DNA from: Erwinia sp039023475
GTDB lineage: Bacteria; Pseudomonadota; Gammaproteobacteria; Enterobacterales; Enterobacteriaceae
Length of the DNA: 64,000 bases
Reading direction: 5' to 3'
NCBI RefSeq assembly: GCF_039023475.1
Contig: NZ_JBCHVB010000007.1
Span: 158,151-222,150 of the forward strand
Shown here: positions 1 through 9,531 of the stretch, one piece after another
Layout: each line of letters starts with the position of its first letter
Position numbering within the stretch: the stretch's first letter is position 1
Notes under the pieces: generated by a model
What the model was told of the DNA's origin: nothing
Databases searched by the model: none
The model's input: only the letters and a program-made list of their open reading frames with translations
Translations under genes and position numbers: made by a program

Positions 1-180
1 CAGGATCTCTTCAACCGACAGCGGCCGGTGATAAGCAGCCTCTTCCCCAAGGCCCAGCAGCAGCCGCAGATAGAGTAATCCGATGGTGAATGTTTTGCCC
101 GTTCCCGCCGAGGCTTCAATCAGCCTCTCTCCCCGCAAAGGAAGCGTTAGCGGGTCCAGGCGCTCAACAACCTGCTTCAT
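1..180 (-). CDS. recB: RecBCD subunit RecB, N-terminal fragment
   Basis: Only the first 60 codons of RecB lie in the window; the gene continues past base 1. RecB is the 3'-5' helicase and nuclease subunit of the RecBCD double-strand-break repair enzyme. The fragment contains the helicase Walker A motif (ASAGTGKTFTIG, about residues 28-39), which binds ATP. The start codon overlaps the ptrA stop codon (ATGA), so ptrA and recB are translationally coupled, as in E. coli. The assignment rests on this motif and on the recC-ptrA-recB order. Confidence 0.93.
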   Translation of the reverse strand, partial: MKQVVERLDPLTLPLRGERLIEASAGTGKTFTIGLLYLRLLLGLGEEAAYHRPLSVEEIL

Positions 181-3065
181 GACTTATCGCTTTTTACCGG
201 AAATGACTGTTGTAACTTTGAGACTTCCTGCCAGGTGGTGAAACCCTCAGGCGTCGCGTAATCCGCCTTGCCGTGCTGACTGCCTGAAATTTGCGACAGC
301 AGAGTCAGCCCCTGTGGCGCAATGACCGCGTTATGGAAAAAGGTTGCCAGCGCGTCGGGCGTCAGCGCCTGAATCTGGGCAATCACCTTCTCCCGCGTGT
401 CGAAGCGGTAATTCCCCCGGTCGAAATCCTTATTAAAGCGGCCAGCCTCTTCATCGAGCGTCTGAGGCCGCTGCTTAAGTTCGTTGACCATCGCCGCCTG
501 ATACTGGGCAAAATCCTCTTTGCTCATCTCACGCAGCCGTTTTTCCGCCGCCGGATAGAATGCCCGGAAGCGGCTCAGCAGGTAAGCAGGCTGCTTCACG
601 TTGCTTTGCAGCAGGAAACCGATCCCCCACTGGCGGCCAACCGGCATCTGGAAGGAGAAAACCGCATAGCCTAACTGCTCTTCGGTGCGCAGCTGGTTAT
701 AGAACCAGGGCTGAATAATCTGGCTCAGCATCGCGCTATTGGCCATGCTTTCATGCTCCTCATAGCCCAGCGGAACGTACAGGGCGGCCAGCGCGGAATC
801 GGTACTGCTTCCCTCCTGCTCAAGGTTAGCGGCGCGCTTATTATTTACGGCGATATAGCGGCTTCGCCATCCGCTTTGACCTTCGCAGCTGAGCTGCTTT
901 TTCAGCGCCTCTGCCAGAGTTGTGGTCTCCTGCGCCGTCATATTGCCGACAACCATCAGCTCAGGCAGGGACTTCTCCAGCAGCATTTTGCGGTAGGCGT
1001 TAAGCTCGTTCAGGGTAAGGCCAGCCACCAGGCTCCGCCGCTCGCTGCGCTGGGTATAAGGCAGCTGCGACAGCATCTGGGCCGGCTGGATCGCCAGCTC
1101 AAACGCTTTGCCCTTCTCTGCCGCATCCAGTCGCTCCAGATACCAGGATTTGGCCTGCTCCAGCTGCTGCTGGGTTGGCTGATAGGTGGCATACTGCTTC
1201 AGCAGCGCCTTCATCAACTCAGGTAAATGCTGCGTAAAGCCGCTGGCATTGAAGGTTACCCCATCATCCCCGCTGGTGGAGAAGCTGATACCACCAACCG
1301 ATGCCTGAGAGCTCAGCTCATCCAGCGCCAGACCGGCCAGATAGTCATTGAGCGCAAAGAGCACCTGATGCTTCGCCGTGCTCATCGCCGCTTCGTTGCG
1401 CAGCGCAAGCGTGATCGTCGCTTTTGGCTCGCTGGTATAATAGCGGCTCGGCATATAGAAAACCCGCAGGCCCGGCCGATCCACCAGCTGCTGGGGATGC
1501 TTATACTCTTTCTCCGGCTTAATGAGCGAGAAGTCATCCGGGATCCAGGGGTTGAGTACCGGCAGCGAAAGATCGATTTTTTCACTTTCCGCACGCCAGG
1601 CGGCGAAGCGTTGCGGGGGTATAGTCTCCACCTGGTAAGGTGCCTCAACAAAGTAGGCCACTTTATTATGCGGTTCACTGGGGCTGATAAACCAGATGCG
1701 GGCCGCTTCGGGCGTCATCCCGTCGAGACGAGCTTTGATCGCCGCCGGATCGTAGCGGTCAGCAATATATGACGCATCCAGCGTATGTTCGACCGGGACG
1801 CGCAGCATGGTGTCCACCAGCCATTCGATGTAGTCCATATCACGGGTGATGGACGGATAGCGGAAATCCAGGTTCAGCACATGGGCCACTTCATCAAAGT
1901 AGCGTTTATCGATGCCCTCGTTACGCAGTTTGTTCAGATAGCTGAACACGGCAGCGATCACCCGATCGCGGTTGGCCTGGCCTTTATCCGTCAGCGACAG
2001 GGAGATGGAGAACACCCCGCCGTTGCGGTCAATAACCGGATCGGCGCCCGCCGTAACCGAATCGGCGAGCCCGTTATTCTGCAACCAGTCAGCAAGCGTG
2101 TTTTTGCTGCGGTTGCCGATCAGATAGGCGATGAGCGTATCGGTTTTACTGCGGAACTTATCGCTGTTGTTTTCAATGCGGAATTCAATTTTCAGCTGCT
2201 TGCGCGGCTGGGCAGGCACGTAATGAATGATGATGCCTTTCTGTTTATCCGTCGCCACCGGCACGGTGATAGCCGGCACCGTCGCATGGCGGTTTTCCAC
2301 ACGGCCAAAGGTGCTGACGGCAATTTTTTGCAGCTCTTCCATAGGTTTGCTGCTGTAGATCACCGCTTTCATCAGGTTTGCCGAATAGTAGCGATGGTAG
2401 AACGCCTTCAGCGCATCGTGCAGCTTGCTGTCAGGTTTATCCTTCAGGGTTTCCAGATTGCCGCCGGCAAAAAGCGAGCTTGGGTGCGCCGGATTAAGCG
2501 TTTCCGCGCCAACCTGCGACATACGCAGGCCGTCACGGGAGCGCGCCATGGTCAGCTCGGCATTAACCGCATGCCGCTCACGGTCGGCATTAACCGGGTC
2601 CAGCAGCGGCTCGGCGATGGCATCCGCCAGGCGATCTGCCGCCGGCTGGAGCGCCGCGTTCTCCACCTCCAGATAGAAAGCGGTACGGTAAGAGGCGGTG
2701 CTGGCGTTGTGGCTGCCGCCATGTTTTTTCAGAAACTCTGCAAGGTTATCCGGCTCGGGATACCGTTTCGACCCCATCAGCACCATGTGCTCAAGGTAGT
2801 GCGCCAGGCCCTGCTGGTTGCGGGGGTTTTCCAGCGAGCCTACCGGCAGCGTCAGCGCGGCGAGCGACTTTGTCGCCAGCGGATCCGACACCAGCAGCAC
2901 CGTCATGCCGTTATCAAGTTTGATCGCCTGATAGTGACGGGGATCTTTTTCACTTTTACGGATGGTTTCAGGAATGGGCTGCCAGCCTTGCTGCGCCTGA
3001 CTTAACGGGCTCCATAGGGAAAACAGCAGAAAAAGCGAGGTGAACCAGACTGCATAACGACGCAT
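177..3065 (-). CDS. ptrA: Protease III (pitrilysin), periplasmic zinc metallopeptidase
   Basis: This 962-residue M16-family protease cleaves small proteins and peptides in the periplasm. A signal peptide is visible at residues 1-24 (MRRYAVWFTSLFLLFSLWSP, then LSQA before QQG). The inverted zinc motif HYLEHMVLMGSKRYPEPDN holds the HxxEH site near residue 90. Length equals that of E. coli pitrilysin (962). It lies between recC and recB with the same orientation, the normal enterobacterial arrangement, although it has no known role in recombination. A 208-base gap separates it from recC, long enough for its own promoter. Confidence 0.97.
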   Translation of the reverse strand: MRRYAVWFTSLFLLFSLWSPLSQAQQGWQPIPETIRKSEKDPRHYQAIKLDNGMTVLLVSDPLATKSLAALTLPVGSLENPRNQQGLAHYLEHMVLMGSKRYPEPDNLAEFLKKHGGSHNASTASYRTAFYLEVENAALQPAADRLADAIAEPLLDPVNADRERHAVNAELTMARSRDGLRMSQVGAETLNPAHPSSLFAGGNLETLKDKPDSKLHDALKAFYHRYYSANLMKAVIYSSKPMEELQKIAVSTFGRVENRHATVPAITVPVATDKQKGIIIHYVPAQPRKQLKIEFRIENNSDKFRSKTDTLIAYLIGNRSKNTLADWLQNNGLADSVTAGADPVIDRNGGVFSISLSLTDKGQANRDRVIAAVFSYLNKLRNEGIDKRYFDEVAHVLNLDFRYPSITRDMDYIEWLVDTMLRVPVEHTLDASYIADRYDPAAIKARLDGMTPEAARIWFISPSEPHNKVAYFVEAPYQVETIPPQRFAAWRAESEKIDLSLPVLNPWIPDDFSLIKPEKEYKHPQQLVDRPGLRVFYMPSRYYTSEPKATITLALRNEAAMSTAKHQVLFALNDYLAGLALDELSSQASVGGISFSTSGDDGVTFNASGFTQHLPELMKALLKQYATYQPTQQQLEQAKSWYLERLDAAEKGKAFELAIQPAQMLSQLPYTQRSERRSLVAGLTLNELNAYRKMLLEKSLPELMVVGNMTAQETTTLAEALKKQLSCEGQSGWRSRYIAVNNKRAANLEQEGSSTDSALAALYVPLGYEEHESMANSAMLSQIIQPWFYNQLRTEEQLGYAVFSFQMPVGRQWGIGFLLQSNVKQPAYLLSRFRAFYPAAEKRLREMSKEDFAQYQAAMVNELKQRPQTLDEEAGRFNKDFDRGNYRFDTREKVIAQIQALTPDALATFFHNAVIAPQGLTLLSQISGSQHGKADYATPEGFTTWQEVSKLQQSFPVKSDKS

Positions 3066-3273
3066 TCAAACTCCTTGACGATCTTATGTTCTCTTCTTTA
3101 TGCGTTTAAGACCGCCATAAAGAAGAGATAAAAGCCCTGCAAAATGCCCTTCCGGCTGTGCACAAAGGCAGACATAAATCAGCACTAAAAATGGTTATAA
3201 AATAACACTACAGGATGAGATACCCCTTGTCTCTAACGTTACATCAGCGAGTTCCCCTACGCTGGCTGACGGC

Positions 3274-6200
3274 TCAGTCGTTGCCGGAAGATTTATCATT
3301 CATCTGTAGCAGCGGCAGCAGCCAGGCTTCAGCGCTACGGCTAATCTCCTGCATCTGCTCCTCGTCCAGCGTTCTGAAAAGCCGCGCCAGGTAGGGATCG
3401 CTGCCCTCCCCCTCAATCTGATAATTGCCCTGCCAGGCCAGCAACATTTTTATCCGCGCCTTCGCCTGGGAGCTTTCATCACGCAGCAGCACGCCATTTT
3501 TTTCGTCATAGCTGGCATCAAGCCAGGCACCACCCGTTTTTGGCAGCAGCAGCAGCGGCGCACTCATCCCCTGCAGATAGCCGGAGACGTAATGCTCAAG
3601 CCAGCCCTGGGCCCGATCCGTGGTGAGCGCAGGAAAACGCCACTGGCTCTCTTTGCGGCCATACATTCTGCTGGTACCGCCGCCTCCCAGCGTGCAGTAA
3701 ACCAGATGCTCCAGCCATAACGCCAGTCCGTCGGTGTAGTTGAGATGCCCGGGCCGCCAGCGGAGCAGGCCATCTTCCTGAACCTGCGGCAGCCAGCCCG
3801 TCAGCTGAATCCCGCCGACGGAGAAATTGATTTCCCGGCTGGCAGAATCTCTTCGCTGTTCACGCACCCGGTCGGCCAGCCCGGTCATTTCATCAAGCTG
3901 CTCCTGCCAGAAGAGCTCGCCGTAGGCGCCATAGGGCAGATTGCCGGCGGCGCGCTGGCGCGCATAAAGCGGTTCGCTCGGCTCCCCCTCAATCAGCGTG
4001 TTCAGCAACAGCGTATTGACCTGGTAACGGCTGAGGTTATCCAGCGTGAAAGGTTCTGCATCGGGTAACTCCGTCTCCTCAAGCCGGAAGCTGACGCCCA
4101 GGCGCTGGCTGAAGAAGGCGCGAACCGGATGCCGCCAGAAGCGCACGAGCTGGTCGAGGTTAAGCTCTTCGATCGCCAGCGGAGGCAGCGGCTGCATAAA
4201 AGGCGGATGCGCCACGCCGCTCGCTTTGGCAGCAGGTAGCCATTCAGCGGCATAGCTTTGATATTCAGCCTCCGATGTGAAGTTCTCTGCCGCAAACGGC
4301 ATCCGGCTGTGGAGATGCTTCAGGTGGGCTGCCACCGCTCTGGCGCTGCTGTCCACGTCACGATCCCGATCTTGCGGCAGGCAGAAACTCTGGCTGATGT
4401 ATTCCACCAGTTCACTGACCAGTACCGAGGGAAAACGTTCCGAATTGTCCTGAATTGTCCGGCCAATGTAGCTGATATAGAGCTGCTGCTGCGCAGAATT
4501 CAGCGCTTCAAGGAAGAGATAACGATCGTCGTCGCGGCGGCTTCGGTCCCCTTTTTTCGGCTGCTGGCTCATCAGGTCAAAGCCCAGCGGCGGCAGCGTA
4601 CGCGGATAGACACCATCGTTCATGCCGAGCAGGCAGACTACTTTAAATGGAATGGACCGCATCGGCATCAGCGTACAGAAGTTAATGGGCCCGGCTAAAA
4701 AGCGCTGGCTGATCCGCTCCTGATCCAGCCGGGAAGCGAGCTCATCGCGCAGCAGCGACAGCGGAACCGCCTGCTGGTAACCTGCCTGAATCCCATAGTT
4801 AATGGCCTGCTGCCACTGCTCTTCTATCAGCGCCAGCGCCACCTCGGTGTCGGCATCGCCAGCAAAGAAATCCTGAAGCAGCTCGCGGCAGAGCGGCAGC
4901 CACGCCTCCAGCGAACGGGCGAGAGAAAGCTGTTCACGCCAGCGGCGCATCTGCATCAGCAGTTCGGCCAGATTCCCCGCCAGCTCCGCGATCAGCCCGC
5001 TGGATTCGTCGTAGGGCAGAACGCCCTGCCAGTCGCCGGCGTCGCTGTTCATCGCATAGCCCAGCAGCATCCGGGTCAGGCCGAAATGCCAGGTATGCTG
5101 CCCGGTCGGCGGCAGATCCAGATTGCGTACGGTCTCATCATCCAGTCCCCAGCGGATGCCCGCTTCGCCCACCCAGTAGCGCAGACGCTTGAGCCCCTCT
5201 TCATCAATCATAAAGCGCTCAGCCACCGCCGGTACTTCCAGCAGCGCCAGCACCTCTTCACAGGGAAAGCGGCTGTCCGGCAGGCTCAGTAGCGCGAGAA
5301 AGGCCTGAAGCGCCGGGTGGGCCTGGCTGGCACGGCGATCGGAAATGGCAAAGGGGAGATAGCGTTCGCCCGGCGCATTGCCGAAGACGGCCTGAATAAA
5401 CGGCGTATAGGCGTCAATATCCGCCACCATTACGATAATATCGCGGGGAGAGATCCCGGGATCGTTCTCCATGATCTTCAGCAGGCGATCCTGCAACACC
5501 TCTACCTCGCGCTGGGGACTGTGGCAAAGGTGCAGGCTGACCGATCTGTCTTCGGGATCCAGTACGCGTTTATGCCTGCTGCTCTGCCACTCTTCCGCCC
5601 TGAGCCCGATCACGGCGTTATCTTCCAGCTCAAGCAGATCGCGCTGAAGATTTTGCAGCAGCGTGACCGGCTCGATATCGACAAAGGCATCGATTTCCCG
5701 GCTTTCCATCTGCGCCAGTAAAAAGAGGTTGTCCCGGCCCAGCTTACCCCACGAGGCGAGGAGCGGATTGCTGAGTTCCTGCTCGCCCGCGTCGTTAAAG
5801 AGGCTGGCGGCGTCATCCTGCCGAAACAGGCCGCTTTCCCGTTTATGCTCAAAATGCTGCCGTCTGCGGTTCTGCAGCTTCGCCAGAAACGCATAATCCT
5901 GAATATCACCCCAGTAGTGGCGGCACGGATTGGTGAACAGCAGATGGATATCAATGTGCCGGCCCAGCGCCTGAAGCGCCTGGAGATAGACCGGAGGCAG
6001 CGCCGAAATGCCGCAGATGAAAACGCGGTCCGGCAGGCCCGGCGGGCGCCCGGTGCTGTTCTCCAGCGTCGAGATAAAGCGGGCGTAAAGATTGGCGCGG
6101 TGCCACTCCGGCTGCCCCAGCTCGTGAGTATACGCCACCAGCGCGGCCCAGAGCGGCGCCTGCCACAGCTGTGCCTCGCCCAGCCCGTCGATGCTGTGCC

Positions 6201-6654
6201 CTTTTTCCCACGCGTTCAGCCACGCCGGGCGGTAGACCAGGTACTGGTCATAAAGATCGGCCACGCGGGACGCCAGCTGGAAGAGTTTGCGGCTGTCGCC
6301 ATCGTCGGTCAGGTAGTGCTGTAGCATGGCGAATTCGGGATGCGTGAGCATCTCTGGCAGAATCGCCATCAGCTTCCAGCTCATGCTGGCTTTGTTGAAG
6401 GCGCTTTCTTTCGGAATATCGGGCAGCACGCGAACGAACATGTCCCAGATAAAGCTCGCCGGCAGCGGAAAGTCGATATTGGCGGCAATGCCGAACTGCG
6501 CAGCCAGAGACATCTGTAACCATTGCGCCATGCCGGGGCTTTGCACCAGCACGACTTCCGACTGGAACGGATCGCGCAGTGGCTGGTTTTCAATTTGCCA
6601 GGCCGCCAGCGTTTTCAGCAAATCCAGCTGGTTTGAATGGTATACCGTAAACAT
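3274..6654 (-). CDS. recC: RecBCD subunit RecC
   Basis: RecC is the non-catalytic, Chi-recognising subunit of the RecBCD helicase-nuclease. The protein is 1126 residues from the ATG at 6654 (MFTVYHSNQLDLL), close to the 1122 of E. coli. The open frame runs 13 codons further upstream, but an AAGGAG ribosome-binding site sits 6 bases before 6654 and the family begins with MFxVYHSN. The C-terminal PD-(D/E)xK-like nuclease fold is inactive in this family. The gene is followed by ptrA and recB. Confidence 0.97.
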   Translation of the reverse strand: MFTVYHSNQLDLLKTLAAWQIENQPLRDPFQSEVVLVQSPGMAQWLQMSLAAQFGIAANIDFPLPASFIWDMFVRVLPDIPKESAFNKASMSWKLMAILPEMLTHPEFAMLQHYLTDDGDSRKLFQLASRVADLYDQYLVYRPAWLNAWEKGHSIDGLGEAQLWQAPLWAALVAYTHELGQPEWHRANLYARFISTLENSTGRPPGLPDRVFICGISALPPVYLQALQALGRHIDIHLLFTNPCRHYWGDIQDYAFLAKLQNRRRQHFEHKRESGLFRQDDAASLFNDAGEQELSNPLLASWGKLGRDNLFLLAQMESREIDAFVDIEPVTLLQNLQRDLLELEDNAVIGLRAEEWQSSRHKRVLDPEDRSVSLHLCHSPQREVEVLQDRLLKIMENDPGISPRDIIVMVADIDAYTPFIQAVFGNAPGERYLPFAISDRRASQAHPALQAFLALLSLPDSRFPCEEVLALLEVPAVAERFMIDEEGLKRLRYWVGEAGIRWGLDDETVRNLDLPPTGQHTWHFGLTRMLLGYAMNSDAGDWQGVLPYDESSGLIAELAGNLAELLMQMRRWREQLSLARSLEAWLPLCRELLQDFFAGDADTEVALALIEEQWQQAINYGIQAGYQQAVPLSLLRDELASRLDQERISQRFLAGPINFCTLMPMRSIPFKVVCLLGMNDGVYPRTLPPLGFDLMSQQPKKGDRSRRDDDRYLFLEALNSAQQQLYISYIGRTIQDNSERFPSVLVSELVEYISQSFCLPQDRDRDVDSSARAVAAHLKHLHSRMPFAAENFTSEAEYQSYAAEWLPAAKASGVAHPPFMQPLPPLAIEELNLDQLVRFWRHPVRAFFSQRLGVSFRLEETELPDAEPFTLDNLSRYQVNTLLLNTLIEGEPSEPLYARQRAAGNLPYGAYGELFWQEQLDEMTGLADRVREQRRDSASREINFSVGGIQLTGWLPQVQEDGLLRWRPGHLNYTDGLALWLEHLVYCTLGGGGTSRMYGRKESQWRFPALTTDRAQGWLEHYVSGYLQGMSAPLLLLPKTGGAWLDASYDEKNGVLLRDESSQAKARIKMLLAWQGNYQIEGEGSDPYLARLFRTLDEEQMQEISRSAEAWLLPLLQMNDKSSGND

Positions 6655-6738
6655 GTCTGCTCCTTCTTCTGGCGTAATGCCGGACTCGCGCACACTTTAC
6701 TCTCTCTCACCCTCGTTGCAAAACGGCGAACACTCACT

Positions 6739-7047
6739 TTACCGCGCCGCAGGCGCACAGCGTAGCAGCGTCAGGATGGCGCTTCGCCCCGCCGGCCCGG
6801 TTGCCTGAGAGGAGAGCAGCTTACAGCCGGCGGGCCCGGACTCCTCGCGCAGCGTGCCGCGCCAGCCGGATGACAGCTCGCCTTCAAAACGCTGCCAGGC
6901 CTGACGCCAGGCTTCCCGCTGCTCTGCCTGAAGCTGAAAGCCCTTTCCCAGCGCCAGCTGATACTGCATCATCGCCGTCGCGCCGGTGGCAAACAGCAGC
7001 AATGCCACCAGGGCTTCGGGCAGGCTGAATCCCTTCTGTTTATTCAT
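6739..7047 (-). CDS. ppdC: Prepilin peptidase-dependent protein C (minor pseudopilin)
   Basis: This small protein of about 102 residues has a type IV prepilin N-terminus: a short charged leader MNKQKG, then FSLPEALVALLLFATGATAMM. Cleavage is expected between G and F, with the glutamate at +5. Such minor pseudopilins are cleaved by prepilin peptidase and prime type IV pilus or secretion pseudopilus assembly at the inner membrane. I chose the ATG at 7047, which overlaps the ygdB stop by 8 bases; the upstream in-frame ATG would bury the leader. It is the last of four co-directional genes between thyA and recC. Confidence 0.85.
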   Translation of the reverse strand: MNKQKGFSLPEALVALLLFATGATAMMQYQLALGKGFQLQAEQREAWRQAWQRFEGELSSGWRGTLREESGPAGCKLLSSQATGPAGRSAILTLLRCAPAAR

Positions 7048-7468
7048 CTCTGTTGCACCTTTCCGGCGGCGTAAGGGGGCAAAAATCAATCCAGCCGTGA
7101 GGCGCAGGCACCAGCCTTTCCGCTTTATCCTCTGCTTCCAGCCACTGATAGTGGGTCAGCGTCCCGGCACCGCTATCCCCGCTCAGGAGAGAACGCTGCG
7201 CCGTTACGCTGCTTATGCAGGCTCGCCAGCCATAGTGCAGGTTAGTTTTGCACTGCCAGTCCTCCTCCTGCCGGGACCAGACTTGCCGCCTGCCCCAGGC
7301 GAGCGCGGACTCCGCCTGGCTGTACTGCCGGATAAACTGCCGCTCGTCGGCAACCAGCCTCAGCGAGGCGTCAAGCTGCCGCCGTGTAGCGTTCAGAAGC
7401 GCCGCCGACATCGCCAGCAGCAGCAGCACGCCGATCAGCGCCCCGCCGCCCTGATAGTGGAAGTTCAC
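7040..7468 (-). CDS. ygdB: YgdB family protein (DUF2509), pseudopilin-cluster protein
   Basis: The 142-residue protein has one N-terminal hydrophobic segment (GGGALIGVLLLLAMSAALLNA, residues 7-27), preceded by a short leader, resembling a PilX-like minor pilin. The rest is soluble with four or more cysteines (CKTN, RACIS, DFCPL, ERCNR). It sits between ppdB and ppdC with 4-8 base overlaps on both sides, so it is almost certainly cotranscribed with them. Its exact role in pilus assembly is not established; I assign it from position and N-terminus. Confidence 0.85.
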   Translation of the reverse strand: MNFHYQGGGALIGVLLLLAMSAALLNATRRQLDASLRLVADERQFIRQYSQAESALAWGRRQVWSRQEEDWQCKTNLHYGWRACISSVTAQRSLLSGDSGAGTLTHYQWLEAEDKAERLVPAPHGWIDFCPLTPPERCNRDE

Positions 7469-8016
7469 AGGTTCACCGCCGTTACCCGGCGCGTAAGTGT
7501 GACGGGAGAGGAAGTAAAGGCGCGGGCAGTTCCTGTCAGAACCAGACGGAACTGATTCGCTTGCTGCACGATCTGAAAACCCCCGATGACGATTGTCGCC
7601 GGATCGTTAAGCTTCTCCCAGCCCCCTCCCTGGCAATTATCCACGCCTCGCTGCGTTTCAAGATTCCCTTCGCGCAGGCGAAAGCCATATTTTTCACTTT
7701 CCGTGGCACCGGCACCTTCCCATTTGCCGTTACTGTTATCATCCCAGCTGACCAGCAGGCAGGTTTCCACCGTGCTGCGCAGCGTGAGTGCCGTTCCTTC
7801 ACAGGCGCCATTGCAGTAACCGGCCCGTCGTACCGCTTTTTCCAGTATGCTCATGATCTGCTGCATCTCTTCATGAAGTTGAAATCGCATCAGGTTGCGG
7901 AGATTGTGCTGCTGTATCTGCGGCAGCATCCGCGCCGTACCAAGGAGCAGAATGCTGCCGATCGCCATAGCGACAAGCATTTCCACCAGGCTGAATCCAG
8001 CCTGTCTCACTGGCAA
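7465..8016 (-). CDS. ppdB: Prepilin peptidase-dependent protein B (minor pseudopilin)
   Basis: The 183-residue protein has a textbook type IV prepilin N-terminus (MPVRQAG, then FSLVEMLVAMAIGSILLLG) with the conserved glutamate at position +5. This matches PilW/GspJ-type minor pseudopilins. The downstream part is a globular domain with cysteines that could form disulfides in the periplasm. It overlaps ppdA (10 bases) and ygdB (4 bases), giving a tight ppdA-ppdB-ygdB-ppdC unit. Confidence 0.88.
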   Translation of the reverse strand: MPVRQAGFSLVEMLVAMAIGSILLLGTARMLPQIQQHNLRNLMRFQLHEEMQQIMSILEKAVRRAGYCNGACEGTALTLRSTVETCLLVSWDDNSNGKWEGAGATESEKYGFRLREGNLETQRGVDNCQGGGWEKLNDPATIVIGGFQIVQQANQFRLVLTGTARAFTSSPVTLTRRVTAVNL

Positions 8017-8468
8017 AGCGCTTTTTCAGGCTGGCAAATCCGTACCCTTCCCCGGGAAGAGATAAGAATATGCCGCTCACCCACCTGCCCGGCAATAATG
8101 ACACGGCCCGGTTTCGCCACGCTGCGACGACCATAAAATCCGGTCTCCGGCGTCAGCGACAGTAGCTGAATACCGCCGCCCGGTCCGCGAAAGGCGAGCC
8201 GGTTTTTCGGATCGCAAACCTGAGCGACCGGCCCGCTGCCCAGGCAGCCCGCGCCACCGGGCAGTAGCCAGAGCAGGCGCGGCACGTTGTGCCAGTTTGC
8301 CTCACTCCGGAGCCGCATCAGGAACAGCTGAACCTGACGGGCAGTGTCATTCAGCCGCTGCTGCTGCTGCCAGCGCTGCCAGCCGCTCACGGCAGAGGCC
8401 GACAGAATGCCGGCAATCACCATCACGATAAGAACCTCCCCCAGCGTAAAACCCTGCATCTTTTTCAT
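8007..8468 (-). CDS. ppdA: Prepilin peptidase-dependent protein A (minor pseudopilin)
   Basis: From the ATG at 8468 the protein is 153 residues (E. coli PpdA has 156) and begins MKKMQG/FTLGEVLIVMVIAGILSA, a GspH/FimT-type prepilin leader and hydrophobic helix. The open frame extends 133 codons further upstream into the thyA gap, but that part has no protein-like composition. A GGGAGA ribosome-binding site precedes 8468. It is the first gene of the pseudopilin unit and is separated from thyA by a terminator-like hairpin. Confidence 0.85.
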   Translation of the reverse strand: MKKMQGFTLGEVLIVMVIAGILSASAVSGWQRWQQQQRLNDTARQVQLFLMRLRSEANWHNVPRLLWLLPGGAGCLGSGPVAQVCDPKNRLAFRGPGGGIQLLSLTPETGFYGRRSVAKPGRVIIAGQVGERHILISSRGRVRICQPEKALCQ

Positions 8469-8696
8469 CACTGCACTCTCCCGCATTGCCCGGATAGCGT
8501 CCATTGGTGAAAACGAGCGCTGCGCACACTCTTCAGATAAAACGGATGCGCTGAGCGGATTGGGCAAAAATTTTGCGGACTGATACGCAAAAAGCAGTGA
8601 GGGATTGGCGCGGACAAGAGCTGTTTTCAGCGACCGGAGAGGGAAAACGGGCGGGAAGCAAATGTGAGTCGCGGGCAATGAGTCGCGGCAAAAATA

Positions 8697-8728
8697 CAGA
8701 AAAGCGGGAGCGGAATATTTCCGCTCCC
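8697..8728 (-). terminator. Terminator-like hairpin after thyA
   Basis: A perfect inverted repeat (GGGAGCGGAA/TTCCGCTCCC, 8706-8728) lies just after the thyA stop codon on the transcribed minus strand. It is followed by a T-rich stretch (GCTTTTCTG). It should separate lgt-thyA transcription from the pseudopilin genes. No binding protein is implied. Confidence 0.7.
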
Positions 8729-8736
8729 GGTAAGGA

Positions 8737-9531
8737 TCAGATAGCCACCGGCGCTTTGATGGGCGGATGCGGATCGTAACCTTCAATGTCGAAATCATCA
8801 AAACGATAGTCAAACAGCGAAGCGGGTTTGCGCTTGATGACCAGCTTCGGCAGCGGACGGGGTTCACGCGTCAGCTGAAGGTTAGTCTGTTCGAGGTGGT
8901 TGCTGTAGAGATGCGTATCACCGCCGGTCCAGACAAAATCGCCTACTTCCAGGTCGCACTGCTGCGCCATCATATGGACCAGTAACGCGTAGCTGGCAAT
9001 ATTAAACGGCAGGCCGAGGAACACGTCGCACGAGCGCTGATAGAGCTGGCAGGAAAGCTTTCCCTGCGCCACATAGAACTGGAAGAAGGCGTGACAGGGC
9101 GCCAGCGCCATTTGATCAAGTTCGCCCACGTTCCAGGCGGAAACGATAATCCGGCGCGAATCCGGATCGGTTTTCAGCTGCTGGATCACCTTTGCCAGCT
9201 GGTCGATCTGCTGCCCGTCCGGTGCCCCCCAGCTGCGCCACTGCTTGCCGTAGACCGGGCCGAGATCGCCGTTTTCGTCGGCCCACTCGTCCCAGATCGT
9301 CACTTTATTTTCTTTCAGGTAGGCGGTGTTGGTATCACCATTCAAAAACCACAGCAGCTCATGAATAATCGAGCGAAGGTGGCATTTTTTGGTGGTGACC
9401 AGCGGGAAGCCTTCCTGCAAATTGAAACGCATCTGATGGCCAAAAATCGACAGCGTACCCGTTCCGGTACGGTCATTTTTCGGCGTGCCCTCGTGGAGCA
9501 CTTTCTGCATTAGTTCCAGATACTGTTTCAT
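8737..9531 (-). CDS. thyA: Thymidylate synthase
   Basis: ThyA converts dUMP and 5,10-methylenetetrahydrofolate to dTMP and dihydrofolate in the cytoplasm. The 264-residue length equals the E. coli enzyme. The catalytic cysteine lies in the APCHAFFQFYV motif, followed by the dUMP-binding QRSCDVFLGLPFNIASYA segment. It ends with the conserved PPIKAPVAI tail. The start codon overlaps the lgt stop (ATGA at 9528-9531), giving the usual lgt-thyA operon. Confidence 0.98.
   Translation of the reverse strand: MKQYLELMQKVLHEGTPKNDRTGTGTLSIFGHQMRFNLQEGFPLVTTKKCHLRSIIHELLWFLNGDTNTAYLKENKVTIWDEWADENGDLGPVYGKQWRSWGAPDGQQIDQLAKVIQQLKTDPDSRRIIVSAWNVGELDQMALAPCHAFFQFYVAQGKLSCQLYQRSCDVFLGLPFNIASYALLVHMMAQQCDLEVGDFVWTGGDTHLYSNHLEQTNLQLTREPRPLPKLVIKRKPASLFDYRFDDFDIEGYDPHPPIKAPVAI

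Noticed and set aside
291..3005. Long plus-strand open frames across ptrA (up to 406 codons)
   Set aside because: They are antisense to protease III, lack family features and have the composition of reverse-complemented coding sequence.
6739..8468. A complete type IV pilus or type II secretion system
   Set aside because: Only four minor-pseudopilin genes are present, with no ATPase, secretin, platform protein or prepilin peptidase. They are the usual ppd genes between thyA and recC.
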